Below, piece after piece: positions 21,752-31,688 of a stretch of 64,000 nt of DNA (its first letter is position 1; each line of letters begins with the position of its first letter). The translations under genes and the position numbers were made by a program. This stretch comes from Apricaphanius iberus. Its lineage: Eukaryota; Chordata; Actinopteri; Cyprinodontiformes; Aphaniidae. Below the pieces are notes generated by a model that had not been told where the DNA came from, made no database searches, and was given only the letters and a program-made list of their open reading frames with translations. Location of the stretch: contig JAPXFQ010000365.1 of the NCBI GenBank assembly GCA_028564705.1, positions 1 through 64,000 on the forward strand, written 5' to 3'.

Positions 21752-23189
21752 ATGGCAAAAGAACGTGCCCAGTTTATCTCTCAAGCAGAACAAGAGCTTC
21801 TAATGGAAGGTTATGCCGAATATGAGAATATCATCAAAACGAAAGGAAACACCTCAAAGTCTGCAAAAGCCAGGAGAGAGGGCTGTCCGTGGTAGATATT
21901 TCTATTACCTTCCACAGTGTGTATTTCTGCATTATAATAATTTCATATGTACTTTGTTCTTTATGTCAGGGCCACCACTAGAACATGGGAACAAGTAAAA
22001 GTGAAGTACAAGAATATTCTACAAAATGGTAGCCAATAATTTGTTATACTCTCTTTATTTTAAAAAGGCTCTTTGAACCTTTTTTTTTCTTTTTAAAAAA
22101 CCCACTGTTTAAAAAAAATGTTTTTTCTGTTCATAACAGCCACCAAGGAAAAGGCTGAACAAAAGGTAACAGGTGGTTGTCCTGCACCACCACAATATAC
22201 CCCCGCAGAGGAGCTGGCCCTTGGGTTGAACAAAAACCGACCGATTGTGGAGGGCATCCCTGGGGGCAGCTCTTCCTCAGACCCAAAGCCAGGGGCCAGT
22301 AGCAGCAACTTCTTCATTACTGGTAGGATAAATGAGCTTTCAATGTCCTTAGTACACTGGCAAATTTATATATTGCTGCATTTAATTAAGTATAATCCAA
22401 ATGGCTGGCAAAGTCATTTGTACCATATGTGAAAGGGAAGACTTCAACACTCTTAGTTAATATAAAATGTTGCCATGAATTATTGACAATTGATATTTTT
22501 ACCCTTTTTTTTCTTTTCTTTGTGCAGTTTTACTTAGTACACCAACACTTTTACCTGTTCCCAAGCAAGTGGTGGCTGAAGCATATGCAGTAAATTGTGT
22601 ACTTTTTCTAACTTGCATAAAGGGAAGAGAGTGCAACACTTTGGAATACCCATTTATGTCCATTGCACAGGACAGTGAAGAAACCCTCACAGATGACTGT
22701 CCTTTGGATGAAGATCCTGTAAGTGCATACATAACTTTACACTAATATGTATATACTTGTACCTATTCTTTCTGTCTGCAATAAGAGTTGCAGGAGTCTA
22801 CACGTAGAGAAAGGCCAACAGAACGGCTTGCAGAAGAGTCTGCAGAAAGAACTGATGCAGAGGTGGACAGTGTTGTACTCTTACTTTTTACTTTTGCTGC
22901 ATAAGGCATGTTTCGACCCTTTTTGTTGTTTGTTTTCTTTCACAAAATGACACAGGGTGACGTCCGTTTCCTATACAAACCGCATCTGCAACAAGAAAAA
23001 TCGGATATTTGGACGTGAAGAAACAGAAGATAAGAGGAGAAATTGAACTCGACAACCTCAAAAAGAGGAAAATCGCACTAGAGATAGAGTTGCTTGAAAT
23101 GGACCTTCAGAGTAAGTGCTAATACACCATTTGACACAGTAGTATTGCTGACTTTACATAACTGTCTCTTATTGCAGGCAAAAGATGAC
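21752..23189 (+). CDS. Harbinger Myb/SANT-like accessory protein, multi-exon
   Basis: In Harbinger elements this partner protein binds transposon ends and helps the nuclease enter the nucleus. The exons I can splice in one frame are: 21752-21891 (MAKERAQFISQAEQELLMEG, then EYENIIKTKGNTSKSAKARR, a SANT-like helix); 21970-22028 (TRTWEQVKVKYKNILQN, the third helix); 22140-22322 (PPQYTPAEELALGLNKNRPI and GIPGGSSSSDPKPGASSSN, Pro/Ser-rich linker); 22528-22718 (ending EETLTDDCPLDEDP, acidic); 22794-22862. Then comes ~22957-23111 (KKQKIRGEIELDNLKKRKIA, a C-terminal coiled coil) and a last short exon with a stop at ~23189, with AATAAA near 23223. The coiled-coil exon joins out of frame in my model, so either the splice site differs or there is a frameshift. 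Confidence 0.75.
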
Positions 23190-23258
23190 TTGCTGGCTTT
23201 AATTAATGGAAAATGGTTAGAATAAAACTCCAGGAACTAAGTATATTTGTCTTGTCTT

Positions 23259-24508
23259 TTATTTTACATTCAAAAATGGTGTTCCACAATTCTGTCCCCA
23301 TGCAGCTCTGCCACTAGGTTGGTCAAAGTGCACTGGCTGGAGGTCATAATGAGGCTCCACCACAGCGGTCCTCTCCTGTCTGATGGTGGCAATATTGTGG
23401 AGGATGGCACATGCAACAATTATGTCACAGGCCATGTCAGGTGAAACCTTCACACACTGAAATCTTTCCTTTAGTTGCCCAAAGGTCATTTCAATGCGTG
23501 CCCTTGTCCTGGCTAGAGCTGCATTGTAACGGGTTTGTGGTCCAGGGTCAGGTCAGGGAAGGGCGTCATGAAATGCTGCCTGCAGGCATAGCGCCTGTCT
23601 CCAAGCAGGATCCCGTCGAAATCGCCTGTATAATGGAAAGCTGCAGTTTTGTTAGGCTCAGCATAAGTGTGTGTAATACTGTGAGCTTGACATTTATATG
23701 TTCCTTTACCACGTTCAAATAATGTGCATAAATGTGACTCTCTGAAAATTCTTGAGTCATGCACAGATCCTGGCCATTTTGCTTCCACATTGATCATGTG
23801 GAACATGGCGTCGCACACCATCTAAGAGATTTTAGTCAGTCAACTGCATACTTTTTGATCCATTCCCCCCTTTTTTTCTTTTCTTTTTTTTTAAATGTAA
23901 TATTAGCTACTCATTGGGGCCTGATGGGTCCTTGATATGGATGTGCGTGCAATCTATTGCACCAATCACGTTAGGGAAGCCTGAAGGACACATACTGTTA
24001 GTCATACTTTTTGGCATGGTCATGATTGCATGTCATTAACATTTATAAATGTACCTGCAACCAAAAAAAAAATTCTCCTTTACCACCTCAGGTCTTAAGT
24101 GGCTCGGAAATACCACAAATACCCTTAAAAACCGCTTGAGTGCCAGGTAAACTTTGCGAATGGGACGATAGACAGCACTTTTCACTAGGCTCTCTGCATC
24201 TCCTATTGTGTAAAGGAAAGTGCCACTCGTAAGTATCACACTGCAATGCACACAGTCTGTGCAGTGATCAAAGCCCGACTCCTCCTCGTTGAACACTTAA
24301 TGTGTGGCTCCAACAAATTAATGATGTAAATAACACCCTCACGGGAAAAATGATATCTCTCAAAAATGACACTTTCGCACTGCGCCAAAGGATTCTGTCT
24401 ATCCCGCAATACGCGATTAATTCGAAAGGCTCTGCGAATTATTCTTGCGCCTTCCGCAACAGGTTGCTGTCTTAAAAATGGACAAGACATGGCTGCGACA
24501 GACTTCAC
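23259..24508 (-). pseudogene. HARBI1-like Harbinger nuclease, frameshifted
   Basis: A DDE-type transposase. From the start near 24508 the N-terminal part reads RVLRDRQNPLAQCESVIFER and FSREGVIYIINLLEPHI. A frameshift near 24245 precedes SGTFLYTIGDAESL and IRKVYLALKRFLRVF. GFPNVIGAIDCTHIHIKDPS (~23930-23990) carries the first Asp, WPGSVHDSRIFRES (~23750-23795) the second, and RARIEMTFGQLKERFQC (~23460-23505) the Glu. The C-terminus is VACAILHNIATIRQERT. The whole triad is visible, but the frameshift and two further frame changes (possibly introns) leave activity doubtful. Confidence 0.85.
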
Positions 24509-24709
24509 TGTCTCTTCCGCTTATAAAGCCGCGATCTAATCCTGTTTACATGAAATAAGCCTGCTCCCGAGCAGGTTTAAGCTTGCGCACCTGTTTCTAT
24601 GACAGCAAGTCCAGGATGAGCGTCAAAGAACCAAACAATCCAAGATCATGCCAAATCGTTAACTATCAAATCCAGCTAACTGAGTTACCGGCGTAGGAAG
24701 AACGAGCCC

Positions 24710-25187
24710 AAGGGCTATGTGTAAAACTATCCAATTAATCTATTAGTATTTACCTTGTTCCATAAAAACTGCTTAACTTGTCTTTTAAAAATCCCTTTCG
24801 ACAATAAAAGGTGAATGGCAATTGGCAAACTATTCCACGCAACAATGCCAGTTTAAAAGAACGCTTATCAGCTGCGCTTTTAACCCTGGGAACTACACAA
24901 GTGGATATGTGCTCTGGTGTTATGACTATGCTGTGTGTGGACCATAGTTACATTATCACAGAGGTAATGTGGGGTATGAACATTAATAATGTTGAACACA
25001 TGAGTCCGCTTAAATTGTTTGAAAAGGTAGCAGACCAGCTCTTACGAACTCCTCCTCGCCAATATGGGTCCGGGAGGGTACTTTTAACAGGTACCGAATG
25101 ACATTCTTATGCAACAAGTCTCACACTGTGGCCTTGACAGAACACACGTTGAAAACATATATACAAAATAGATTAATCTTTATTCAC
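24710..25187. other. Intron remainder of the Ginger gene; unassigned
   Basis: Holds a 96-codon plus-strand frame (24811-25101) without recognisable domain. I searched both strands for the missing integrase segment that should follow NGLVERLNGTIQ and did not see it. Confidence 0.35.
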
Positions 25188-25294
25188 CTTTGAATGGTGC
25201 CATTGAGCCTCTCCACTAAACCATTTGTCTGTTGATGATATGGTGCACAGAGACTCCTTTTGATCCCCAGAATCTGACACACTTCAGTGTTGAT
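25188..25294 (-). CDS. Ginger-type integrase exon 5 (catalytic Glu)
   Basis: The acceptor TTTTTTTGCAG precedes INTEVCQILGIKRSLCAPYH followed by QQTNGLVERLNGTIQ; donor CAAAG|GTGAAT. NGLVER carries the catalytic Glu of the DDE triad. The exon leaves phase 2. A following exon for the rest of the core was not found before the terminal exon. Confidence 0.8.
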
Positions 25295-25332
25295 CTGCAA
25301 AAAAAGGTTGGGTGAGTCAGGTGAGTTTTTAA

Positions 25333-25539
25333 CTATATTCTCTGATAGAATTCATATGAACTCCAAAAAAAATTTGAGGATGCATCCTGTGACCTCTGCT
25401 GCCGTTTTGATTTTATTAGATAGGCCTGGGCCCATCTTGTGCAATAATCAATTACTCCACAAATGTATTGGTTGCCCTGGTCAGTAACTACAAGCCTACC
25501 AATCAAATCCATTCCTACCAGCTCAAACGGATGTTTGGT
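25333..25539 (-). pseudogene. Ginger-type integrase exon 4 (catalytic core), frameshifted
   Basis: After TTTTCTTTTACAG the exon reads TKHPFELVGMDLIGRLVVTD, then NQYICGVIDYCTRWAQAYLI. The Asp in GMDLIG is the first catalytic residue of the DDE integrase core. After KSK the family-like sequence AAEVTGCILKFFWSS is in another frame, so a 1 bp shift is present near 25400. The segment that should carry the second catalytic Asp (DQG-EF context) is not found before the next exon. The gene copy is therefore probably defective. Confidence 0.75.
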
Positions 25540-25740
25540 CTGTAAAAGAAAATAAAGGATCAATAATTATTTTGTATTAATACAAATAAGCAGTCATGTC
25601 ATGACCATCATCATTGTATAACAGGTCTTTAAATTTAGGAGAAAGCAATATCAACATGTCACGTGTCAATGTGGATGAATATGCTCAATTATATATTTTA
25701 TTGCAATGATCATGATTGAGATATACGAGGAAATATTTAC

Positions 25741-25812
25741 CTTAATAGGCTTGTAATCTGTGCCAACCTTAAGATCAGCCCTGTATTGTTGGCACACAGT
25801 GCATTCTGATAC
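25741..25812 (-). CDS. Ginger-type integrase exon 3 (zinc finger, cysteine pair)
   Basis: A 72 bp exon, phase 0 at both ends, reading VSECTVCQQYRADLKV and TDYKPIK. C-x2-C completes the H2C2 finger begun in exon 2. Splice sites CCATAG|GTATCAG and AAG|GTAAAT. Confidence 0.78.
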
Positions 25813-26371
25813 CTATGGAGGATAACGTGTTTTTTTCAACATACATTTTTCAAATCTTTTTGTTTGTTTTTTGCTGTGGTTGTCACACAAGAAAGCTCAA
25901 AAGTAATCGTGATATACAATGTTTTAGTTGTCTACCTGTGAACCTGAACATGAGGTCAGCACAATAGCGATGTCCTCTTTCTTTACTTAATTATGGCTAT
26001 GGATTAACTTTGGTTAAAAAAAAGTGTGATGTCATGGTGTCACAGAAGATACTTAATGTCAATTATTTATATCAGTAAAAGTGTATTGGTGTATTAATGT
26101 CTGAGTTTGATCGTATTTAATTTTTTTCTTTAATTTTCTTTGAAGAAAAGAGAGGCTGGGTTCTAAGTGAACATTAAAAGAACAATTGAGATGATCAAAA
26201 GAAACATGTCTGGTTATAAACTTGTTACAAACCTCTATTTTACATGGTTCAATCACAGGTTTTGATACAACACTGTTTGGTATATGTTTTCCTTTGTCCC
26301 AGTGCAGCTGGAATTGAGCACATGATTATGAAATAAAATACGATGAAAAAGTAGGGGGAAAAACAACATAC

Positions 26372-26574
26372 CCATTTAGTTATATCGTTTGTCATAGATG
26401 ACCAATAAAATCTTTGGGAAATGGCATCCCTGGTTTTGATTTGGCCGCAGTGTGCACCAATTTCCCTGGCATGGAACTCATTGAAAATGTTGTTTGCCTC
26501 TGTTGCACCACACATAACTTTGGCCTTTACTTCTTTCTCAGAGCCTCTGTGTCGAACGTAATAAAGCTGCCCGT
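26372..26574 (-). CDS. Ginger-type integrase exon 2 (HH-CC zinc finger, first part)
   Basis: The acceptor TTTTTTTCTATTAG precedes GQLYYVRHRGSEKEVKAKVM. The exon then reads FNEFHAREIGAHCGQIKTRD and RFYWSSMTNDITKW, ending at the donor TGG|GTATG. The spaced histidines (FNEFH and GAHCG) are the first half of the H2C2 integrase zinc-binding domain. Confidence 0.8.
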
Positions 26575-26682
26575 CTAATAGAAAAAAAGATATTCATGAA
26601 AATATGTTTCGGTTTCATTACAATTACTTGACACATTTAAATACATGTTAGTGATACCATGTAATAAGCTAATGTTAATTAC

Positions 26683-26803
26683 CTGCCACACAAAAGTTCG
26701 CCGCTCGCCTTCTGAGCATGTATCTCTTGTGTTTGTCAAAGTTCTCGGGATAGTCGCTTTTCGAAATGAAATTGATCAACTCTGTGTATTTATCTGGCTC
26801 CAT
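26683..26803 (-). CDS. Ginger-type integrase exon 1 (start codon)
   Basis: The ATG at 26801-26803 (context CCATTATGG) starts MEPDKYTELINFISKSDYPE and the exon ends RRRAANFCVA with the donor CAG|GTAATT at 26682. The last codon is completed by the next exon (G+AC gives Asp), giving D-G-Q-L-Y-Y across the splice, as usual for the segment before the integrase zinc finger. Confidence 0.75.
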
Positions 26804-26966
26804 AATGGCAAAGGGGGAAAAAAATTGTTATAACAAGTAAGAGATGTTTCCAAAATGATTCAGTCAACCGTCGTGTAATTACAATCCAGTAAATCTATTT
26901 ATGCCGAACCAATTGGTTCACCTGCTAACTTTTAGGTGAGCTGTGATTGGTCAAAAAAAATGTTAA

Positions 26967-27673
26967 TGTCACGGGATGACAGGAGCTGTCCTTATTTTGT
27001 GTTTTGTTTTGGCTTAATATTGCATGTATTTATATTTTTTTACTTGTGTGTTTTTGTAGTGTGTTTTAATCATGGACTTTTATTAGCCACGGACATATGG
27101 ACTGAGGAGCACAGCTCCGCCCTGTTAGTCCTTACCTCTTCCTACTACTAGGCTCCCTGATTGGCCAACAATTAGGAACTTGATTATAAGAACAGCTGGA
27201 CTCCATCAAGGAAGTGGAATTCCCTGGGCGTGTCAACCTGCACCCAAGCACGACTGCAGTGTAGATGAAGAGTGGCAAGCGGTGACTGAGTAACAGAAGG
27301 CCTGAAATACGATAACGCACCAGGACAGTGGACCGGAGGAGCAGCTTGTACGAGGATTTCGAGGGGCTCACGGATCGAAGGCACCAGGAGCAACTTGCAC
27401 GACTGGGGCTCTGAGCCACGCTACGGTGATCCACACGCCGCCAGCACTGACGCAGTGTGAACTCAAACCCTCTCCAGGAGGACTGTAGACAGGGGCGAAA
27501 ATAAGGATTATAAGGACCGGGTGCCTCGCCCTTCTCAGCTTCTCGGGTTGGACTGTTTTTATGTTTTTATTCTAACCAGAGACAATAAAACTCCATTTTT
27601 TATTGTAAACAACTGTCCGCTGTTTCTGTGTTGGTGTGACCCGGGGATCTCAAACAAATCACTACCTGTGACA
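26967..27673 (+). mobile_element. Solo LTR (TG...CA, 4 bp TTAA duplication)
   Basis: Starts TGTCACGGGATGACAGG and ends CTACCTGTGACA, flanked on both sides by TTAA (26963-26966 and 27674-27677). A TATA-like ATTATAAGAACAGC lies near 27183 and a poly(A) signal AATAAA at 27584-27589, giving U3-R-U5 order on the plus strand. Length 707 bp. No internal retrotransposon sequence is adjacent, so it is a recombined solo LTR, probably Gypsy-type by size and duplication length. It sits ~160 bp upstream of the Ginger start codon. Confidence 0.75.
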
Positions 27674-27817
27674 TTAACACCCTTTGCCATCGATTGCAGA
27701 CAGCATGACAATAGTGAGAAAAACGTCAAACTGTTCCCTGTGAGGGCCAAATAATTTGTTAGATGGATGTGGACAAAAGTGGGGAGCTTGGAGAGTTCCT
27801 ACAAACACATTTAATAA

Positions 27818-29207
27818 AGTTTGGGTTTATTATAATGCATGTACAGTAAGGTCACCATTTCTGATGGTCATCATAAGTTGTGACCAGCAAGTTTCTGTCT
27901 AATAGAGGGTCACATATTATTCTAAAACATCTCAGATTGTAGTAAGGAGGAGAAAGAAATTTTTAAAACATTTAAACTGAGCTTTAACAATAAGAGGTGT
28001 TTACTGTAAGGTCACCATTTCTGATGGCAATCATAAGTTGTGACCAGCAAGCTTTGGCTAATAGAGAGTCACATATTATCCTAAAACAGCTCAGATTGTA
28101 GTAAGGAGGAGACAGATCCTGTCATGTTTTTAGTTTGACTCATAAGCCAGCACAGAAACTCTCGGACAAAAGATTAGCGTCTTTCTTAAATAAAAGTTTA
28201 TTTTCTTCCAAGAAGGGAGGTGGATCGTGGAGACGGCGACGCTGGAAAACAAGACTGGAGGTGAGTTAGAAGAAAGGATTGTATGACTTGTTTTCTTAGA
28301 GGAGAAGGAGGTTGATTGTGACTCACGGATGGGAATGGACACCGGAGTAGGAGGAAGAGGTAAGGGACCAGAGCGGAGCAGGATTCTGGAAGATGGGAAT
28401 GATGTTGACTGAACCTTCTTCTCCACAGGCAGCTGGGGAGAGCGGAGGAGATCAGGAGCCGAGCAGCAGCAACGGTGAGGCTGGTGGAGCAGGGAAGTTA
28501 GGAGCGGCCGCACCCCAGGAAGACGAGCGTCCAGGGCAGGTATCAGGAGATGGTTCACAGGAGGAACTTCGGAGAGCCTGAGATGGTCTGGGGTTGACGC
28601 GGCGAGTCCGGAAGGAACTAAGACGAGGAACACAGGAGGGAACAAAGGTAAGAACATGGACAAATATCGAGCGTAGCGTAGACTAAGGGTCAGGGTTACC
28701 ACTCCAGGAAACGGAATCATCTGACGCCCGTCTGGTGGATCCGCTCCCTCTAAATACTGCTAAGGTGATTGCAGTAATGAGCTCCACCTGTTGCTGCTTA
28801 ATCCTCAGCACCTGTGGAGAGAAATTGACTGACAGCTCCTCCTGCTGGATCCTGACAGATCCCTTCAAAACAGTATCGAACCCGTCCCTCTTCCATGAAA
28901 ACACCTGAGATCATTATTAATTGTTTACCGATTTATTAAACAGCGGCAGAGGGTTTACATATTCAGACTACAGACTACACAGACATGATGGTTCATCAAA
29001 TACCTTTCATCTTTAAATACAAAACAGAAACTTTCCAAGTTATTGTGATTTTTAGAGAAGTTTATTCAATCTCCCATGAATCGGTGCTTACGCAGTTTAC
29101 GTAAGTGTTCTTCTTCTTGCTCGTGTTCAAGACTTCCATGCAGAGAAATCAACACTACTGCCCCCTATGGTCACAAATTCTGATGGGTCACAGATTTTGG
29201 TGTAACA
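27818..29207. repeat. Dispersed repeat R2, interrupted copy
   Basis: Reverse-complement relative of 7712-8371, split by the solo LTR at 28120-28857. The left part (27818-28119) holds two tandem subunits containing GGTCACCATTTCTGATGG. The right part (28863-29207) runs from CTTCAAAACAGTATCGAACC to GATTTTGGTGTAACACCG. Confidence 0.85.
28120..28857 (-). mobile_element. Solo LTR with 5 bp duplication, inserted in repeat R2
   Basis: On the plus strand the boundaries are TGTCATGTTTTTAG and GGATCCTGACA, flanked by GATCC at 28115-28119 and 28858-28862. Length 738 bp. The counterpart at ~8063 reads GACAGAACCCTTC without insert, confirming the empty site (GATCC against GAACC). A poly(A) signal AATAAA reads on the minus strand near 28200 and a TATA-like TATTTAGAGG near 28760, so the LTR points to the minus strand. 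The 196-codon minus frame inside it is not a gene. Confidence 0.88.
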
Positions 29208-29607
29208 CCGACATGCGGTCACGTGGTTCATGGAGCCCTCAATAGTTCCAAACATCCCAGCACCGTCATTGATTTGCAGCGGTTAAGGGCTTAATAAAGG
29301 ACTTTTCCTAACTTTTGCTGAAATTTTCTTTCAATTATTTCATGTGCGCTGATTTCTTCACTTTATTTTTCATGATTATGGTTCTTTTTGTCGGACAAAT
29401 GACATTTGTTACTGTATATTAGTGGGAAATTGGACTGTAAAGAAATTGCGGAATACGTTTTGACTACATGTATTCTTCCACTGCACTCAATATAAGCATG
29501 TCTACAATGTTTTGCACTTAAAACCAAACTGTAGTGTAACTACACAATATAGAGCTATATAGACACAGAAAGAGCAATAGAACTGATGCAGAAGTTTGTT
29601 GCAGGAC
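29208..29607. other. No gene seen; short match to 38415-38480
   Basis: GGTCACGTGGTTCATGGAGC and TCAATAGTTCCAAACA (29217-29258) recur inverted at about 38425-38470. The rest is AT-rich spacer. Confidence 0.5.
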
Positions 29608-29754
29608 CAGTGGCGGCTGGTGATAAAAAATTTTGGGGGGGCGCACTGGCAACAATAAACTACTTGCTGTCACGGTGGTGTGTCGATGTGGACCCAAAGG
29701 CAGGGAGGAATGGAAGGAGGCAGACAGGTGAAAGGTTAACAGATTTAGTGATGG

Positions 29755-30195
29755 ATAAACTATTTACAACAATAAACTATTTACAACAAACTATTTACAA
29801 CAATAAACTATAACATTAAACTACTAGCAACAATAAACTATTTACAATAAAACTATTTATAACATTAAACTATTTATAACATTAAATACTGCAACAATAA
29901 ACTATTTACAACAATAAACTATAACCAAACTATTTATAACATTAAACTACTAGCAACATAAACTATTTATAACAAACTATAACATTAAACTACTAGCAAC
30001 AATAAACTATTTATAACATTAAACTACTAGCAACAATAAACTATTTATAACAATAAACTATTTATAACATTAAACTACTAGCAACAATAAACTATGTACA
30101 ACAATAAAACTATTTACAAAATTAAACTACTGGCAACAACAAACTATTCACAACAACAAACTATTCACAACAACAAACTATTTACAACAACAAAC
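29755..30195. repeat. AT-rich minisatellite of AACAATAAACTATTTA-type units
   Basis: More than 20 imperfect copies built from ACTATTTACAACAATAA and ACTACTAGCAACAATAA variants (15-21 bp). The array abuts the 3' end of the hAT dimerisation frame, inside the element. Confidence 0.88.
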
Positions 30196-30404
30196 TACTT
30201 GAACAAAAATTTTGCTCTCCTCTCTTTCAGGCCAGCAAATCTTTCAATGACTCTCTGATTGAAATTGGTCATTTGACAGATTAGTCTCTTTTCCATGGAG
30301 AGCATGGCCAGGGCATTCAGCCTTTCCTGGGTCATGGTGTTTCTCAGAAAAGTTTTCACCCTTTTTAAGGTTGAGAAACACCTCTCTGCTTCAGCTGTGG
30401 TCAT
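30195..30404 (-). pseudogene. hAT transposase C-terminal dimerisation domain
   Basis: TTAEAERCFSTLKRVKTFLR followed by NTMTQERLNALAMLSMEKRL is the conserved hAT C-terminal motif (A-x-x-E-R-x-F-S-x-L...R-L-x-x-L). The frame ends KFLFK and stop. It is separated from the N-terminal piece by only ~20 bp, so about 400 residues, including the DDE core, are deleted. Confidence 0.85.
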
Positions 30405-30424
30405 AGGTGTGGTAATAAGGATCT

Positions 30425-30895
30425 TTAAAAGAGTGACCGTTTCTGAAAAAACATCTTGAAAAGATGCCTTCTAATGCCAACTCTGTAGCCCTCGTCTAAT
30501 TGTTCAGCAATGCTAACGCGGCCAAAAAACTGTAGCTTCATACTGTTGTCAATGTGGCAACGGCTACTTTCATGACGTTTGCATTTTTCAGAGAGATGTT
30601 TCAGGTCTCTGACCCCTGTTGTTGTCCACAACACTTCCGTGCCAACACTTTGAAAAAGCAAGCAGGGAAAGCAAAAAAGAGCATTGCTTACTTCGCATCC
30701 AGCGAGCCAACTGTGTTTAGCATAACACAGACCGGAGAAGCCTCGGGTGTAACTCCGCCCACGGTCACTTGCCTGCTGCTGGATCTGTAAACCGTGTTTC
30801 TCCGGTCCAAGCTCCTTAATCCTTTTTTTTTCCTCCAGCGAACTTCTCGTGAAAGGATTGAGTTGTAAAGAAACAACCGAATTTTCTTTGGCCAT
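30425..30895 (-). pseudogene. hAT transposase N-terminal TTF-type zinc finger
   Basis: The start near 30895 gives MAKENSVVSLQLNPFTRSSL; SWLAGCEVSNALFCFPCLLF carries the C-x-C-x2-C cluster, then GVRDLKHLSEKCKRHESSRC gives the histidine pair. RVSIAEQLDEGYRVGIRRHL is typical just before the DUF4371-like region of ZMYM-like hAT proteins. It ends at the deletion point at ~30425. Confidence 0.8.
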
Positions 30896-30900
30896 GTCTG

Positions 30901-31600
30901 CTGTTTTGTTGTACGTCTATCTCGCTTCTTCGCCTCCGTAAACCCGCGCGCGGGAGTGTCTATGTTGGAGTGACAAGCGCGTTGCCAGTGACTTTGACTG
31001 ACAGCCAGGTATCATGAATCAATCAGATCGCAAGAAAAATTAGCCTAGCGCGCTGATTCGTCAGGGGCGCAGCTCTCTGCGGCCACGAGGAGAATCTTTA
31101 TGTGACAATTAGAGACAGCAATGAAGTTCAATGGGTAGCGCAAGTTTGGAAAAGGGATACATACACACTCATTTGGCGGCGCCTTGAATTAAAAATATAA
31201 ACAACCAAAATAAATCCGATATGAAACTGGAAAGGTTACAAAAAGAAACAGTAACACAACATCAGTATGTGTGAACACTGAACAGACGTGGTTAATGACT
31301 TTTTTTTACTCATAATATATGTTTTTGAATCTGTGTGTATTTATTTCTTTATGGAAAATTTTTGATGGGGGCGGCGCCCTGCGTAGCGGCAACCCTATTG
31401 ACATAGCCGCCATCTAGTGCAGGACGTGGAGAATTTTCGTCACTGCAATGCACAAATCTTACGTCAGTGTCGATCAAGACAGGGCTAATCCGGAGCACTA
31501 CTCATACTAGAAAACAGGTAAGTGCTTGTAATTGACCTGCACATTCATGCAGTTTGGGGAGAAGTAGGAGAGAATAGTAGGAACAGGACCTAATCATGTC
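30901..31600. other. No gene; possible hAT terminal region
   Basis: GC-rich patch at 30940-31090 upstream of the hAT start, then AT-rich DNA, then GATGGGGGCGGCGCCCTGCG at 31362, which may mark the other hAT end. From ~31580 the sequence resembles an L2 3' UTR (AGCCTAAAGCAGCATAGCTA). Confidence 0.4.
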
Positions 31601-31688
31601 CTCCAACAGCTAGCCTAAAGCAGCATAGCTACTATCATTAACCTGTCTAATAGCTACTAGGAGACCGGCTACCAACACTCATGTCTGC

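Larger units (their letters stand above)
21516..24709. mobile_element. Two-gene PIF/Harbinger transposon inside a Ginger intron
   Basis: The terminal repeats GGACTCGTTCTACGTACG (left, 21516) and GGGCTCGTTCTTCCTACG (reverse complement of the right end, to 24709) agree at most positions. Inside are two convergent genes, the classic Harbinger pair: a Myb/SANT-like protein (+) and a HARBI1-like DDE nuclease (-), which end within ~70 bp of each other. A 3 bp CAA beside each end may be the target duplication, but one end needs a 1 bp shift. Confidence 0.82.
20640..26803 (-). mobile_element. Ginger-type DNA transposon gene (Gypsy-like integrase, multi-exon)
   Basis: Six exon pieces with GT-AG junctions encode one Gypsy-like integrase on the minus strand. 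Exons run 26683-26803, 26372-26574, 25741-25812, ~25333-25539, 25188-25294, and the terminal 20640-21353. There is no protease, RT or RNase H nearby and the coding sequence has introns. Both points favour a Ginger-type cut-and-paste element, or a host gene derived from one, over an LTR retrotransposon. A Harbinger element occupies the intron before the last exon. Ends of the element were not identified. Confidence 0.72.
29608..30900 (-). mobile_element. Internally deleted hAT transposon
   Basis: CAGTGGCGGCTGGTGATAAA at 29608 looks like an hAT terminal repeat. Minus-strand coding remnants keep the two ends of the transposase (N-terminal TTF zinc finger and C-terminal dimerisation domain) and lack the catalytic middle. 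The opposite end could not be matched convincingly (a GATGGGGGCGGCGCCC stretch near 31362 is a candidate), so the right boundary is open. Confidence 0.65.

Noticed and set aside
24811..25101. Missing integrase exon on the other strand
   Set aside because: Neither strand shows the expected integrase blocks, and the plus frame has no recognisable domain.
27132..27434. 100-codon minus-strand frame
   Set aside because: Inside the other solo LTR and antisense to its poly(A) signal.
26967..27673. piggyBac-type MITE because of TTAA flanks
   Set aside because: TG...CA ends, 707 bp length, an internal TATA-like box and AATAAA fit an LTR better; kept only as an alternative.
28130..28720. 196-codon minus-strand frame
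   Set aside because: Lies wholly inside a solo LTR defined by TG...CA ends and a 5 bp duplication.
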